A DNA stretch of 57,387 bases from an uncultured Gammaproteobacteria bacterium (GCA_905478855.1 CAJQKF010000093.1:1-57387), one strand, 5' to 3'. Positions 25,617 to 34,353 are shown, counted from the stretch's first letter. Numbers and translations are program-made. Notes: generated by a model from the sequence alone, not told the origin.

Positions 25617-28316
25617 ATGCTGAGTACTAATTTTGTGCTACTCACAGCTTTCGCCTACGTAATTGTTCTTTTTCTGCTGGCATTTATTAGCGATAGTATG
25701 TCGCGCCGAGGTAAAGATACCTTGCTGCGTTCGCCTCTCATATACACCCTGTCTATTTCGGTGTACTGCACATCCTGGACCTTTTACGGCGCTGTTGGAT
25801 CGGCGGCACGCAATGGTTTGGAGTTTGCAACAATCTATCTAGGACCAACACTGGTATTCATTGGCTGGTGGTTTCTATTAAGAAAGCTGGTTCGGATTGG
25901 GCACGAACACCGGATAACATCGATTGCAGATCTTATTTCTTCCCGATTCGGCAAAAGTACAACCCTTGCTGTGCTTGTAACGTGTATCGCCGTAATCGGC
26001 ACCACGCCCTATATTGCCCTACAATTAAAGGCCGTTACTACAAGCTTCGAGGTGGTTAGTAACGCTACTCAAACGGGCATTCTGGGCGTTACTTTAGGCG
26101 AAGATACACGAGCAGGATTCTGGGTCGCTGTAGCCATGGCCGTATTTACGATATTATTCGGCACTCGCAACTTGGACGCTAACGAACATAATCCAGGTGT
26201 GGTCGCCGCCATTGCATTTGAGGCACTGGTAAAATTACTAGCCATTATCTCAGTTGGGTTATTTGTGGTATTTGGAATCGCTGGTGGAATTGATCAGGTA
26301 TTCGAATACGTCCCGGCTGAGACCCTTTTACAACATAGTGATAATTTTGGCACTCGCTGGATCAACTTATTATTCCTCTCCGGCATCGCTATAATCTGCT
26401 TACCACGACAGTTTCAGATCACGGTTGTGGAAAACTCAAATGAAAAACACCTACGAACAGCATCCTGGGCATTCCCCTTATATTTATTTTTAATGAGCTT
26501 GTTTGTGTTACCCATTGCGATTGTGGGTCTTGCAGTGCTTCCCGCGGGTTCAAATCCCGACATGTTTGTTCTGACTTTACCCATGTGGGCAGATCAAGAG
26601 GCTCTTGCGCTGCTAGCATTTATCGGTGGCTTCTCATCCGCGACCTCTATGGTAATTGTTGCGAGCATCGCCCTTTCAGTTATGATTTCCAATCACATCG
26701 TTGTGCCGCTTGCACTTCGATTGCCTTGGGTGCAACTCGACGAAAGCGGTGACATCAAACAACTTCTGCTGATTAGTCGTCGCATATCGATCGGCCTCAT
26801 ATTACTATTTGGCTATCTATACTTCAGCTTTAGCGCCCGCTCTGATGCCCTAGCTTCCATCGGACTCATCGCGTTTGTCGGTGTCGCACAATTTTCACCG
26901 GCGTTGATTGGTGGAATATTCTGGCGTAACGCCGCAGCACGGGGCGCGGTTGCCGGACTTTCTGTAGGCTTTATCTTATGGATGTATACGCTTTTTCTGC
27001 CGAGTCTTGCGATTGACGGCGGCTATCTATCATCGTTCGTTGCACATGGTCCATGGGGTCTAAAATGGCTTCGACCACAGGCTCTATTTGGCTTGGAAGG
27101 GCTCGACCCGCTCACCCATGCCACTTTTTGGTGTCTGGAGCTGAATACCATTGTATTTGTTGTTGTATCAATGTGGACTAAACAAAGCCCACTTGAGAAA
27201 TTACAAAGTGCGCTTTTCGTTGATGTCTTTCGAAACAAGCGACACAGTGGAGCGCAAATTCTGCAGCGTAGAGCGGCGACCAAAGATCTGTTTCGTCTCA
27301 CTCAACGAATTTTGGGCCCAAAAGAGACTCATAAATTATTTGCCGAACTTACTGGTGGAACAATCGCACTCAATGATCTTCCTCCACCCGACCCGAGATT
27401 TATCGATCATGTAGAACGTCGTCTAACAGGCAATATCGGTGCGGCTACAGCACGTGCACTGGTCTCCCAAGTTGCCACTGGTGAATCTATTAGCCTGGAT
27501 GAAATAATCAGCCTTGTCGATGAAACCCAGCAGGTAGTTGAATATAGTCAGCGTCTTGAGCAACAATCAAATCAGCTCAAGTTGACGGCCGAAAAACTTC
27601 GAAAAGCAAATCTCAAACTGCAGGAACTAGATAGTCAGAAAGATGAATTTTTGAGCCAAGTAAGCCACGAAGTTCGCACGCCAATGACATCCATTCGCTC
27701 GTTTGCTGAAATTCTGCAAAATACTGACGAACTTAGTCCGGAACAGCAACAACGATTCGTGAAAATTATTCACGAAGAAAGCTTACGCCTCACTCGACTA
27801 CTCGACGAAATACTCGAAATATCCCGATTAGAGCAAAGTCAGTTAGGTATAAACCTACAAAAAATTGATCCTGAACCGGTAATAGACCGTGCGATTGATT
27901 CCTGCCGTGGACTCGCGCAAACCAGTAACGTCGATTTAACCTCAGGTCACCGTGAACAATCCCTGTTCGTACAAAGCGATGGTGATCGTTTACATCAAGT
28001 AATCATTAATCTCATAACCAACGCTGTTAAATATAACACCAGCAACGACCCAGTCGTACGTATAGAGAGTTTTATCCGAGACGAACATTTTGAAATTCTG
28101 ATATCAGACAACGGACCGGGAATATCAGATGCCGATCGTGTTTTCGACAAATTTAGTCGCGGCCGATCCGAATATCCGGCAGGTACCGTCGGCACCGGGC
28201 TGGGACTTGCAATTAGTCGACAGCTAATTATTAATATGAATGGTAATTTAGATCTTGTTGATACTGATATGAATGGAGCACAATTTCGAATAACGTTACC
28301 GTTAGCGAAACATTAG
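25617..28316 (+). CDS. Sensor histidine kinase with N-terminal sodium:solute symporter (SLC5/SSS) domain
   Basis: An 899-residue membrane kinase. Residues about 1-520 carry some 13 hydrophobic segments of SSS type (TSWTFYGAVGSAARNG, RNLDANEHNPGVVAAI, GGFSSATSMVIVASIALSVM). A coiled linker follows (about 620-670), then the HisKA box with His684 in FLSQVSHEVRTPMTSIRS, and an HATPase domain with ITNAVKYN, SDNGPGI and GTGLGLAIS. There is no C-terminal receiver. This is the architecture of CbrA/CrbS, which link solute transport or acetate overflow to gene expression. GAGGGA lies 6 nt before the ATG. With the receiver and small protein it makes a three-gene unit next to an ScfR-type regulator. Confidence 0.93.
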   Translation: MLSTNFVLLTAFAYVIVLFLLAFISDSMSRRGKDTLLRSPLIYTLSISVYCTSWTFYGAVGSAARNGLEFATIYLGPTLVFIGWWFLLRKLVRIGHEHRITSIADLISSRFGKSTTLAVLVTCIAVIGTTPYIALQLKAVTTSFEVVSNATQTGILGVTLGEDTRAGFWVAVAMAVFTILFGTRNLDANEHNPGVVAAIAFEALVKLLAIISVGLFVVFGIAGGIDQVFEYVPAETLLQHSDNFGTRWINLLFLSGIAIICLPRQFQITVVENSNEKHLRTASWAFPLYLFLMSLFVLPIAIVGLAVLPAGSNPDMFVLTLPMWADQEALALLAFIGGFSSATSMVIVASIALSVMISNHIVVPLALRLPWVQLDESGDIKQLLLISRRISIGLILLFGYLYFSFSARSDALASIGLIAFVGVAQFSPALIGGIFWRNAAARGAVAGLSVGFILWMYTLFLPSLAIDGGYLSSFVAHGPWGLKWLRPQALFGLEGLDPLTHATFWCLELNTIVFVVVSMWTKQSPLEKLQSALFVDVFRNKRHSGAQILQRRAATKDLFRLTQRILGPKETHKLFAELTGGTIALNDLPPPDPRFIDHVERRLTGNIGAATARALVSQVATGESISLDEIISLVDETQQVVEYSQRLEQQSNQLKLTAEKLRKANLKLQELDSQKDEFLSQVSHEVRTPMTSIRSFAEILQNTDELSPEQQQRFVKIIHEESLRLTRLLDEILEISRLEQSQLGINLQKIDPEPVIDRAIDSCRGLAQTSNVDLTSGHREQSLFVQSDGDRLHQVIINLITNAVKYNTSNDPVVRIESFIRDEHFEILISDNGPGISDADRVFDKFSRGRSEYPAGTVGTGLGLAISRQLIINMNGNLDLVDTDMNGAQFRITLPLAKH

Positions 28317-28462
28317 AATCTCGTATTTATCTGCATCTTCAAAGTTTACGCTTTATAATAGGAAAATATCTACCCAGAGACCAGAACGATCAAAACATCT
28401 TGTAACGTTCCTAAATCTCTCCCAATCATAAATTTACAACCATCTCTGTAGTCGTTAATTAT

Positions 28463-29905
28463 ATGCCAGCAAAAAGAAACGCTAAAGTTGTTGTTACCCT
28501 CGGCCCATCTAGCGCAACGAAAGAAACCATAAAGGATCTGGTGCTAGCCGGAGCCGATGTCTTTCGTTTAAATTTCAGTCATGGTGAGCAGGACGATCAT
28601 CGTCAACGCTTAGACACTATTCGCCAGCTTGAAAAAGAACTGGATCAACCCATTGGCATTTTACTGGACTTACAGGGACCAAAGCTACGAGTTGGTACTT
28701 TCTATGACGACAGCATCAATTTATCCGAAAACGATATATTCAGACTAGATCTAGATGAGCGTCCCGGTAATGAGCAACGTGTAAATCTGCCTCATCCCGA
28801 AATTTTTGCCTGCCTCAAACCCGATGCAGAGTTACTCCTGAATGATGGACGTATTCGGCTAAAAGTGACGGATGCCGGTGCAGACTATGCGAATACTATC
28901 GTTATCACCGGTGGTGAACTCTCTGACAGAAAAGGGGTAAATGTTCCCGGTGTTGCCTTGCCAATTTCCGCGTTAACGACTAAGGATCGAGAGGATCTGG
29001 AATTCGGTTTAAGCCTGGGCGTGGACTGGGTTGCCCTATCATTTGTGCAACGACCGGAAGATGTTGATGAGGTCCGAGCTCTGGTCAAAGACCAAGCCAG
29101 TATTATGACAAAACTTGAGAAGCCCGCAGCCATCCAGCATCTCGAAGCAATAATCGAGCGATCAGATTCAGTCATGGTCGCCCGTGGAGACTTGGGTGTT
29201 GAAATGCTTCCGGAAGAAGTACCGCGGCTACAAAAACGTATTGTACGTGCGTGTCGCCGCGCCGGTAAACCGGTTGTTGTGGCAACGCAAATGCTCGAGT
29301 CAATGATCAGCGCGCCCACACCAACACGGGCTGAGACTACCGATGTGGCCACAGCCGTTTATGACGGTGTAGACGCGGTAATGCTATCCGGCGAAACGGC
29401 CGTTGGCGACTATCCCATTGAAGCCGTGGCAATAATGCATCGCATAATTTATCAAACTGAAAACGATCCTTACTATCAGGAGTCAGTTGAGGCTTTAAGT
29501 CGCGATCCCGAACCGGTTAGTGGCGACGCTATCTGTGCCGCCATGGGCCGTGTAGTAGAAGTAATGCCAATCAAGGTGGTAATAACTTATACCGAGTCGG
29601 GATCTACCAGCTTGCGTGCAGCGCGCGAACGTCCAAGAATTCCAATTTTATGCCTAACACCATGGCAAACAACCGCTCGACGTATGCAACTTGTGTGGGG
29701 CGTACATGCAACGATAGCCATCGCCGAAGATGATGCTGAAAAGGTATCCAATGTTGCGTGCCGAATCGCGGTTGCTGAAGGTTATGCCGAACTAGGAGAG
29801 CATGTTGTTATTACAGCAGGTATGCCTTTTAGAATAGCTGGGACTACAAATCTACTGAGAATCGTTACAGTGCAAGAAGAACATCTTCAAGACGAAGACA
29901 CTTAA
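28463..29905 (+). CDS. pyk: Pyruvate kinase
   Basis: A 480-residue glycolytic enzyme converting phosphoenolpyruvate and ADP to pyruvate and ATP. Motifs: VVTLGPSS and FRLNFSHG at the N-terminus, the catalytic MTKLEKPAAIQHLEAI (Lys and Glu), MVARGDLGVE, and ATQMLESMI followed by TRAETTDVATAVYDGVDAVMLSGETA. The full TIM barrel, lid and C-terminal regulatory domain are present. It is followed at 6 bp by a gamma-glutamylcyclotransferase-like gene and then a ComB-like gene; this tight spacing implies one transcript. Confidence 0.97.
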   Translation: MPAKRNAKVVVTLGPSSATKETIKDLVLAGADVFRLNFSHGEQDDHRQRLDTIRQLEKELDQPIGILLDLQGPKLRVGTFYDDSINLSENDIFRLDLDERPGNEQRVNLPHPEIFACLKPDAELLLNDGRIRLKVTDAGADYANTIVITGGELSDRKGVNVPGVALPISALTTKDREDLEFGLSLGVDWVALSFVQRPEDVDEVRALVKDQASIMTKLEKPAAIQHLEAIIERSDSVMVARGDLGVEMLPEEVPRLQKRIVRACRRAGKPVVVATQMLESMISAPTPTRAETTDVATAVYDGVDAVMLSGETAVGDYPIEAVAIMHRIIYQTENDPYYQESVEALSRDPEPVSGDAICAAMGRVVEVMPIKVVITYTESGSTSLRAARERPRIPILCLTPWQTTARRMQLVWGVHATIAIAEDDAEKVSNVACRIAVAEGYAELGEHVVITAGMPFRIAGTTNLLRIVTVQEEHLQDEDT

Positions 29906-29911
29906 TCAGCT

Positions 29912-30640
29912 ATGGGCAACGAGCAAACGAATGCCAATTGTGAGGCAATTCAAAGAGCGCTAAATTACCCCTATCCATGGAATGGGAAGAGTTATGTCTT
30001 TTTCAATGGTTACCATCACCCAGTCGATAAACCACACGACCAACTTCGTCAGAAGCGAACTCCCGTTCTAGCTTATGGTTCCAATCGTTCTGCTGAACAG
30101 CTACACCGGAAATTCGGAACCGTGACTGCCGAAAACGGCATTTTTGTGGAAGCTTGTCAATTGTCGGGCTTCGACATCATCCATTCGGCACACATCACAT
30201 CCTACGGATCAATACCTGCTGCAATCCTACCACACGAAAAAGTAATGGTAGAAATCGCCATTACCTGGCTAAACCGGGATCAATTGACAATTATGGATGC
30301 TAGTGAAAACACGGGTATTACCTATGGACGAGAACGTATCACTGAGAGTGTGCAGTTTTCGGATGGGTATGTTTGCAATAAAGTAGAAGTCTACCAATCA
30401 ACCCATGGACCGCTAAAAGTAAACAATAAAATCGTTAGTCATTCAAACGTAAGTGCCAATGGTAGAAAAATGAACGAAATGACAAATATTGATCTGTTGC
30501 ACCTGACCCATCAAAATTTTTGTCCCGATTTAACTTTTAATAAATTTGTGATGCAGACCATTACCGACAACGGTTTTCGCGCGAACATCAGCAATCGCCT
30601 GAAAGGCGGTTTGATCGACCATAACAACTATAAGGGCTAA
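29912..30640 (+). CDS. Gamma-glutamylcyclotransferase-like (GGCT/AIG2 fold) protein
   Basis: A 242-residue protein with the GGCT-like signature PVLAYGSNRSAEQL, whose YGSN loop binds a gamma-glutamyl or oxoproline group, followed by TSYGSIPAAILP and the AITWLNRDQLTIMDASEN segment that matches the family's central barrel. Known relatives cyclise gamma-glutamyl amino acids or amines to 5-oxoproline, or remove gamma-glutamyl groups. The C-terminal 90 residues are not recognised, and the protein is longer than usual. It lies between pyk and the ComB-like gene with 6 and 2 bp gaps. Fold assignment is fairly secure; activity is not. Confidence 0.68.
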   Translation: MGNEQTNANCEAIQRALNYPYPWNGKSYVFFNGYHHPVDKPHDQLRQKRTPVLAYGSNRSAEQLHRKFGTVTAENGIFVEACQLSGFDIIHSAHITSYGSIPAAILPHEKVMVEIAITWLNRDQLTIMDASENTGITYGRERITESVQFSDGYVCNKVEVYQSTHGPLKVNNKIVSHSNVSANGRKMNEMTNIDLLHLTHQNFCPDLTFNKFVMQTITDNGFRANISNRLKGGLIDHNNYKG

Positions 30641-30642
30641 CT

Positions 30643-31359
30643 ATGCAGCAAAAATTACACGTTATTCAAAATCAACAACATCTTGACCCTGAAAAATTAC
30701 CCGGAAAAGTAGTTGTAGTTTTTGACGTCATTTTTGCTACCACCACTATCGCGATGGCTTTAGCTAACGGAGCTTCCGAAGTTATCACCGTTCCCGAAAT
30801 TGAAGACGCACGGAAACTTGGAGCGGATGGTGTCGTTTTAGCCGGTGAAAAAAATGCAGTGATCCCTAGTGGTTTCCAAACATTTGCCCCCCTTGGCTTA
30901 TCCAAATGCGAATTGAAACAAAAAAAATTGGTTCTGGTATCAACCAATGGCACTGTAGCTTTGCATCGTGCTCGAACAGCAGCCCATCTGTATTCTGGTG
31001 CTATAGTTAATGCAACCGCACTATGTGAACACATTCTAGCCCACCACAAAAATGAAACGATACTGTTGGTGTGTGCAGCGTCGAAAGACAAATTTAACAT
31101 AGAAGATTTTGCCGGTGCCGGCATGGTAGCAAGTATTCTGACACAAGCTGCACAGCAACGTTTCTGCTTAAGTGATAGTGCTGTGGCTTCAATTACTATA
31201 GCCAAATCTAGTCCGTTAAACGAACTATTAATGTATTCCCGCGTCGGGAATGTCGTCGCTAAATTAAATTTATCAGCAGATACTGAGCTATCTTCTCAAC
31301 AGGATTATTTTCCGGTTGTACCGAAGTATTTAAATGGGCGATTGCTTAACATCTCCTAA
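30643..31359 (+). CDS. 2-phosphosulfolactate phosphatase family protein (ComB-like)
   Basis: A 238-residue member of the ComB family. Visible motifs: VVVFDVIFATTTIAMAL near the N-terminus (usually DVLRATTT), VLAGEKNAVIPSGF, LVSTNGTVALHRA and NIEDFAGAGMVAS. In methanogens ComB dephosphorylates 2-phospho-3-sulfolactate in coenzyme M synthesis; bacterial members act in sulfolactate formation or on other phosphoesters. The usual Arg of DVLRAT is Phe here, so specificity may differ. No ComA or sulfolactate dehydrogenase gene is nearby. AAGGGC precedes the ATG, and the gap to the previous gene is 2 bp. Confidence 0.8.
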   Translation: MQQKLHVIQNQQHLDPEKLPGKVVVVFDVIFATTTIAMALANGASEVITVPEIEDARKLGADGVVLAGEKNAVIPSGFQTFAPLGLSKCELKQKKLVLVSTNGTVALHRARTAAHLYSGAIVNATALCEHILAHHKNETILLVCAASKDKFNIEDFAGAGMVASILTQAAQQRFCLSDSAVASITIAKSSPLNELLMYSRVGNVVAKLNLSADTELSSQQDYFPVVPKYLNGRLLNIS

Positions 31360-31540
31360 CACTGCACTCTCAAATCTAGTGATTCATGACGACAACTACC
31401 GCATAAATACAAACCTGCAGCAAAACAGTGAGCAGAGCTACAGTAAATCACTTTAATGATTCAACATTTGCGAAAGAACACAATTCTTAGATAATAACTC
31501 CAGAACTTTGCGTATAGAGTTAATGTCGAATGACAATAAG

Positions 31541-32758
31541 CTAATCTAGAGCCAACGGATCATCAATCGATGGTGATGGATCGGTAAACCAGCATGCGCC
31601 TTTCTCAGACATATACATATGGTCTTCCAAACGAACACCAAACTCACCGGGTACACAAATCATCGGCTCATTACTAAAACACATGCCTGCTGCCAAAGGC
31701 GTGGTGTTACCTTTAACAATATAAGGATGTTCATGGATATCGAGCCCAACCCCGTGACCGGTTCGATGCGGTAAGCCGGGTAGCTCATAATTGGGACCCA
31801 AGCCGTGAGACTCGATTACCGAACGAGCAGCCAAATCAACATTTTCGCAAGTAACACCAACACGAGCCGCATCAAAAGCTACTTGCTGGGCCTGTTTCTC
31901 GACCTCCCAGATAAATCGTTGCCTGTCAGTCGGCGCACCAAAAACATAGCTACGCGTTATATCGGAGTGATAACCAAACAATCGACATCCAGTATCTATG
32001 AGGACCATATCACCCGGTTTTAAATATTGGACATGCTTTACGCCATGGGGAAATGCGCTAGCCTCACCAAACAATACAATGCAAAAACTGGATCCAGATG
32101 CACCTACCCTTTTATGCGCATCATTTATAAAATTGGTGACTTCCAGCGTGCTTATTCCTTCGTGCAAAATTCGTGCAGCGGCCCTGTGAACTTCCATTGT
32201 CATGGCCTTGGCATGAGATAATAATCTAATCTCATCAGCGGACTTGAGCATTCGACAGCTACTTGTCAGTGATTCTGCAGATATGTAACGGGTCGCATTA
32301 TCTACTGACTGAATGCCTGCTACAAAAGAAAAGGGGACCGACTCATCGAGTGCTACACAGGCACCCTTTAAGCCGAGATCGTTCAGAATGCTAACAAACA
32401 ATTCAGTTGGACTTTCATGTTCATGCCAGCAACGAATTTCGCCCTTGATCTGACAAAAATCCTGTAATGTTCCCAATTCGAAATGGGGCGCAATATAAAC
32501 GGGGTCCCCACTAATGGGAATAATTGCACCAACCATACGTTCACTAGGATACCAACGAGTGCCTGTGAAATAGTAAAGATTAGTCCCGGCATGGACATAA
32601 AGCGCCTTAATATCAGAAATAGTCATCTCTTCTTGTACACGCTTTAGTCTGGCCTCATATTCTGCGTAAGACACATCTTCCACGCCATTTGTCATATTCC
32701 CAAGCTGCTCTAGCGAAATACTGCTACTCATTCCACCAACACCAATCGTCATACCCAT
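31541..32758 (-). CDS. M24 family Xaa-Pro peptidase
   Basis: A 405-residue pita-bread metallohydrolase with a creatinase-like N-terminal domain (about 30-165) and an M24 catalytic domain. All five dinuclear metal ligands are present: Asp in VLIDTGCRL, Asp in YHSDITRS, His in HRTGHGVGLDIHEHP, Glu in FSNEPMI and Glu in VRLEDHMYM. This fits an aminopeptidase P or prolidase that cleaves Xaa-Pro bonds. The DMSP lyase DddP shares the fold, but the canonical peptidase ligand set argues for the peptidase. GGAG lies 8 nt before the ATG. It is downstream of a 2-oxoglutarate hydroxylase gene on the same strand. Confidence 0.88.
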   Translation of the reverse strand: MGMTIGVGGMSSSISLEQLGNMTNGVEDVSYAEYEARLKRVQEEMTISDIKALYVHAGTNLYYFTGTRWYPSERMVGAIIPISGDPVYIAPHFELGTLQDFCQIKGEIRCWHEHESPTELFVSILNDLGLKGACVALDESVPFSFVAGIQSVDNATRYISAESLTSSCRMLKSADEIRLLSHAKAMTMEVHRAAARILHEGISTLEVTNFINDAHKRVGASGSSFCIVLFGEASAFPHGVKHVQYLKPGDMVLIDTGCRLFGYHSDITRSYVFGAPTDRQRFIWEVEKQAQQVAFDAARVGVTCENVDLAARSVIESHGLGPNYELPGLPHRTGHGVGLDIHEHPYIVKGNTTPLAAGMCFSNEPMICVPGEFGVRLEDHMYMSEKGACWFTDPSPSIDDPLALD

Positions 32759-32861
32759 ATCGACTTCTCCAGTTCTATAAAATTCTAATTTACTATATTT
32801 CTCAAACCGGTGTGCCGCTTTGCTCGCCGACAGTCACTCGGCCAATTGGTTGGTAAGTACC

Positions 32862-33557
32862 TTAGTATGCTAACGCCGCCACCAAGTGGACACGATGATA
32901 CTCACCGCCGTTTAGCGCTGTATGATAGCCCCGAGTATCAGTGAAATAAACAGACCCATCCGCAGGTAAATGCGTAACGTGATGATTTACTATAAATAGA
33001 GAACCGGGGTTTGTAATAATAGGGATATGCAATCTTGGCTCAGGATCACGATGCCAAGAGTTACAGTTAAATAAACCCTTGGACAATATGCGCATACGAC
33101 CTATTGGAAATCGCTTTCGCAGCTCCTCATCCACATGAGCAAAATAGGTGTCAGAGAACTGCGGATGAATCTCCGTAAACAGAGATTCATCAACAATATC
33201 CTCCCTGGGCTCCTCAATATAACGATCATCTGCACGCAACCAGTATCTACCCGATAAATCATTGGCAGTCGGAGATTCAATCCCTGGACGGCGATTCAGT
33301 GCAATTGCGCCAAACCCTTCTTCCTTCATACTACCCTGATAGTCTGTTATTGTTAAAACATCGTCCAATGCCTGACGCAACCGATCAATATCAAAGTGCA
33401 AATTTAGACGCTCAATACCACCACCAGGCTGAAAACATGCGACGGATTCGTCTACGCGATCAACCGACAACCACTTCGTCATATTGGCGACATCCAGATC
33501 ACGCTTGTCTTTTGGAAATTCTGGCATTTTACTTTTGACACCTAATTTTGGTTTCAA
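32862..33557 (-). CDS. Aspartyl/asparaginyl beta-hydroxylase-type 2-oxoglutarate/Fe(II) oxygenase
   Basis: A 231-residue cupin-fold oxygenase. The iron triad is His and Asp in SWHRDPEPRLHIPI and His in RGYHTALNGG; the Arg that holds 2-oxoglutarate is in EYHRVHLVAAL. This is the Asp/Asn-hydroxylase family, which includes free-amino-acid hydroxylases such as L-proline cis-4-hydroxylase. It starts at TTG (33557) with TAGGTAG about 9 nt upstream; an ATG ten codons in (33527) is an alternative. It begins about 10 bp after a decayed SDR gene on the same strand and precedes the Xaa-Pro peptidase, so proline or peptide hydroxylation is a possible link, by inference only. Confidence 0.78.
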   Translation of the reverse strand: MKPKLGVKSKMPEFPKDKRDLDVANMTKWLSVDRVDESVACFQPGGGIERLNLHFDIDRLRQALDDVLTITDYQGSMKEEGFGAIALNRRPGIESPTANDLSGRYWLRADDRYIEEPREDIVDESLFTEIHPQFSDTYFAHVDEELRKRFPIGRMRILSKGLFNCNSWHRDPEPRLHIPIITNPGSLFIVNHHVTHLPADGSVYFTDTRGYHTALNGGEYHRVHLVAALAY

Positions 33558-33566
33558 ATATATGTG

Positions 33567-33908
33567 CTACCTAATAAACGTCTGACCGGTAATAAATGAA
33601 CACATAGGGCTAGCTATCAATGCTGTCATGTTGGCAATTTCAGCGGCAGTACAAAATCTCTCCATAGGGATTCGAGACTTCTTATCGGCTAGATACCCTT
33701 CCGACATTTCATCCAATAAGGACATCTTAGTAATTACCGGTGCTACCTTTTTTACCGTGATATTACTCTACAATAACGCGCGCGCCAAACCTTTGTCAAA
33801 ATCAATAACACCCGATTTCAAAGCTCCATAGCACACACACCAGGCTTCCCTTCTGTTCTTACCACCGAAGAAATGATTACGTTTCGACCATAATTATTAT
33901 TAACTCTA
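33567..33908 (-). pseudogene. Decayed short-chain dehydrogenase/reductase (FabG-like), C-terminal two thirds
   Basis: Reading leftward, NYGRNVIISSVVRTEGKPG matches the SDR strand leading to the active site. A one-base deletion near 33830 shifts the frame, after which YGALK (33816-33830) is the catalytic YxxxK. LARALL is cut by a TAG at 33768-33770, and the frame then continues through VAPVITKMSLLDEMSEGYL, RIPMERFCTAAEIANM and SPMCSFITGQTF to a TAG at 33567-33569. The Rossmann N-terminus is missing. One frameshift, one stop and a lost 5' end make it inactive. It was probably in an operon with the hydroxylase gene immediately downstream. Confidence 0.85.
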
Positions 33909-33934
33909 ATTAGGTGACCAACTTAACTATGCCA

Positions 33935-34033
33935 CTACACTATGACTAATCCACCGCCAATAAGCCCGATGGTATCGCCGTCTTGAATCAATGTCGCAAC
34001 TACAGGTCTGTCGATAGGTTTTGATTGGTTCAT
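33935..34033 (-). pseudogene. N-terminal fragment resembling a class I/II CoA-transferase
   Basis: A 32-codon frame from ATG (34031-34033) to TAG (33935-33937). Its sequence ATLIQDGDTIGLIGGGLVIV matches the first strand and glycine loop of 3-oxoacid or acetate CoA-transferase subunits (typically LIxDGDTVAVGGG). The rest of the gene is absent, replaced by the decayed SDR in the same orientation, as if an internal deletion had removed the intervening DNA. The fragment is short, so the family call is moderate. Confidence 0.5.
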
Positions 34034-34035
34034 AA

Positions 34036-34338
34036 GCAAGTAAGTCTAAGGTTTTTGATATGCCATGGGGTAGTATCAGACCGCTTCGTCTAGATGCGGT
34101 TATGGCAGAACAATCAGATGTTTGGCAATCTATCGCCAACAAGCATAAATTGCAGTATTCTACTATTGAGGATGTGGCTAACTGGGGATATATTGACGCA
34201 ACACTTGAACACTACTGGGACGAGATGTTTAGTCATAACAAAACCAGAGAACTTGAATTTCATCACTGGGATAATAGTTCAGAGCGTTGCCTGAATATAC
34301 TCAGACATCATCAAGATACATCAATCCTACCCAACTAA
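34036..34338 (+). pseudogene. C-terminal remnant of an extended SDR / NAD-dependent epimerase-like protein
   Basis: A plus-strand frame without a credible start. KVFDMPWGSIRPLRLDAVMA, QSDVWQSIANKHKLQ, VANWGYID and NKTRELEFHHWDNSSERCLNIL follow the C-terminal pattern of extended SDR proteins (xVWxxIxxKHxL ... NKxRxxGFHxxxDSxExxLxxL ... ILP). The N-terminal Rossmann domain is gone. It ends 15 bp before the dehydroquinase gene. A translated small protein from the ATG at 34060 cannot be excluded, but it would lack a fold core. Confidence 0.55.
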
Positions 34339-34353
34339 CAAAGAAATACTATA

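Noticed and set aside
28885..29352. 155-codon minus-strand frame inside pyk
   Set aside because: Antisense to the conserved pyruvate kinase core; Ser/Arg/Thr-rich shadow.
30672..31205. 177-codon minus-strand frame inside the ComB-like gene
   Set aside because: Antisense shadow; low-complexity Ala/Thr/Ser content and no ribosome site, while the plus-strand ComB motifs are clear.
31541..32758. Considered whether the M24 protein is the DMSP lyase DddP
   Set aside because: It is shorter than DddP as I recall it and keeps the full canonical peptidase ligand set; no other DMSP genes are adjacent.
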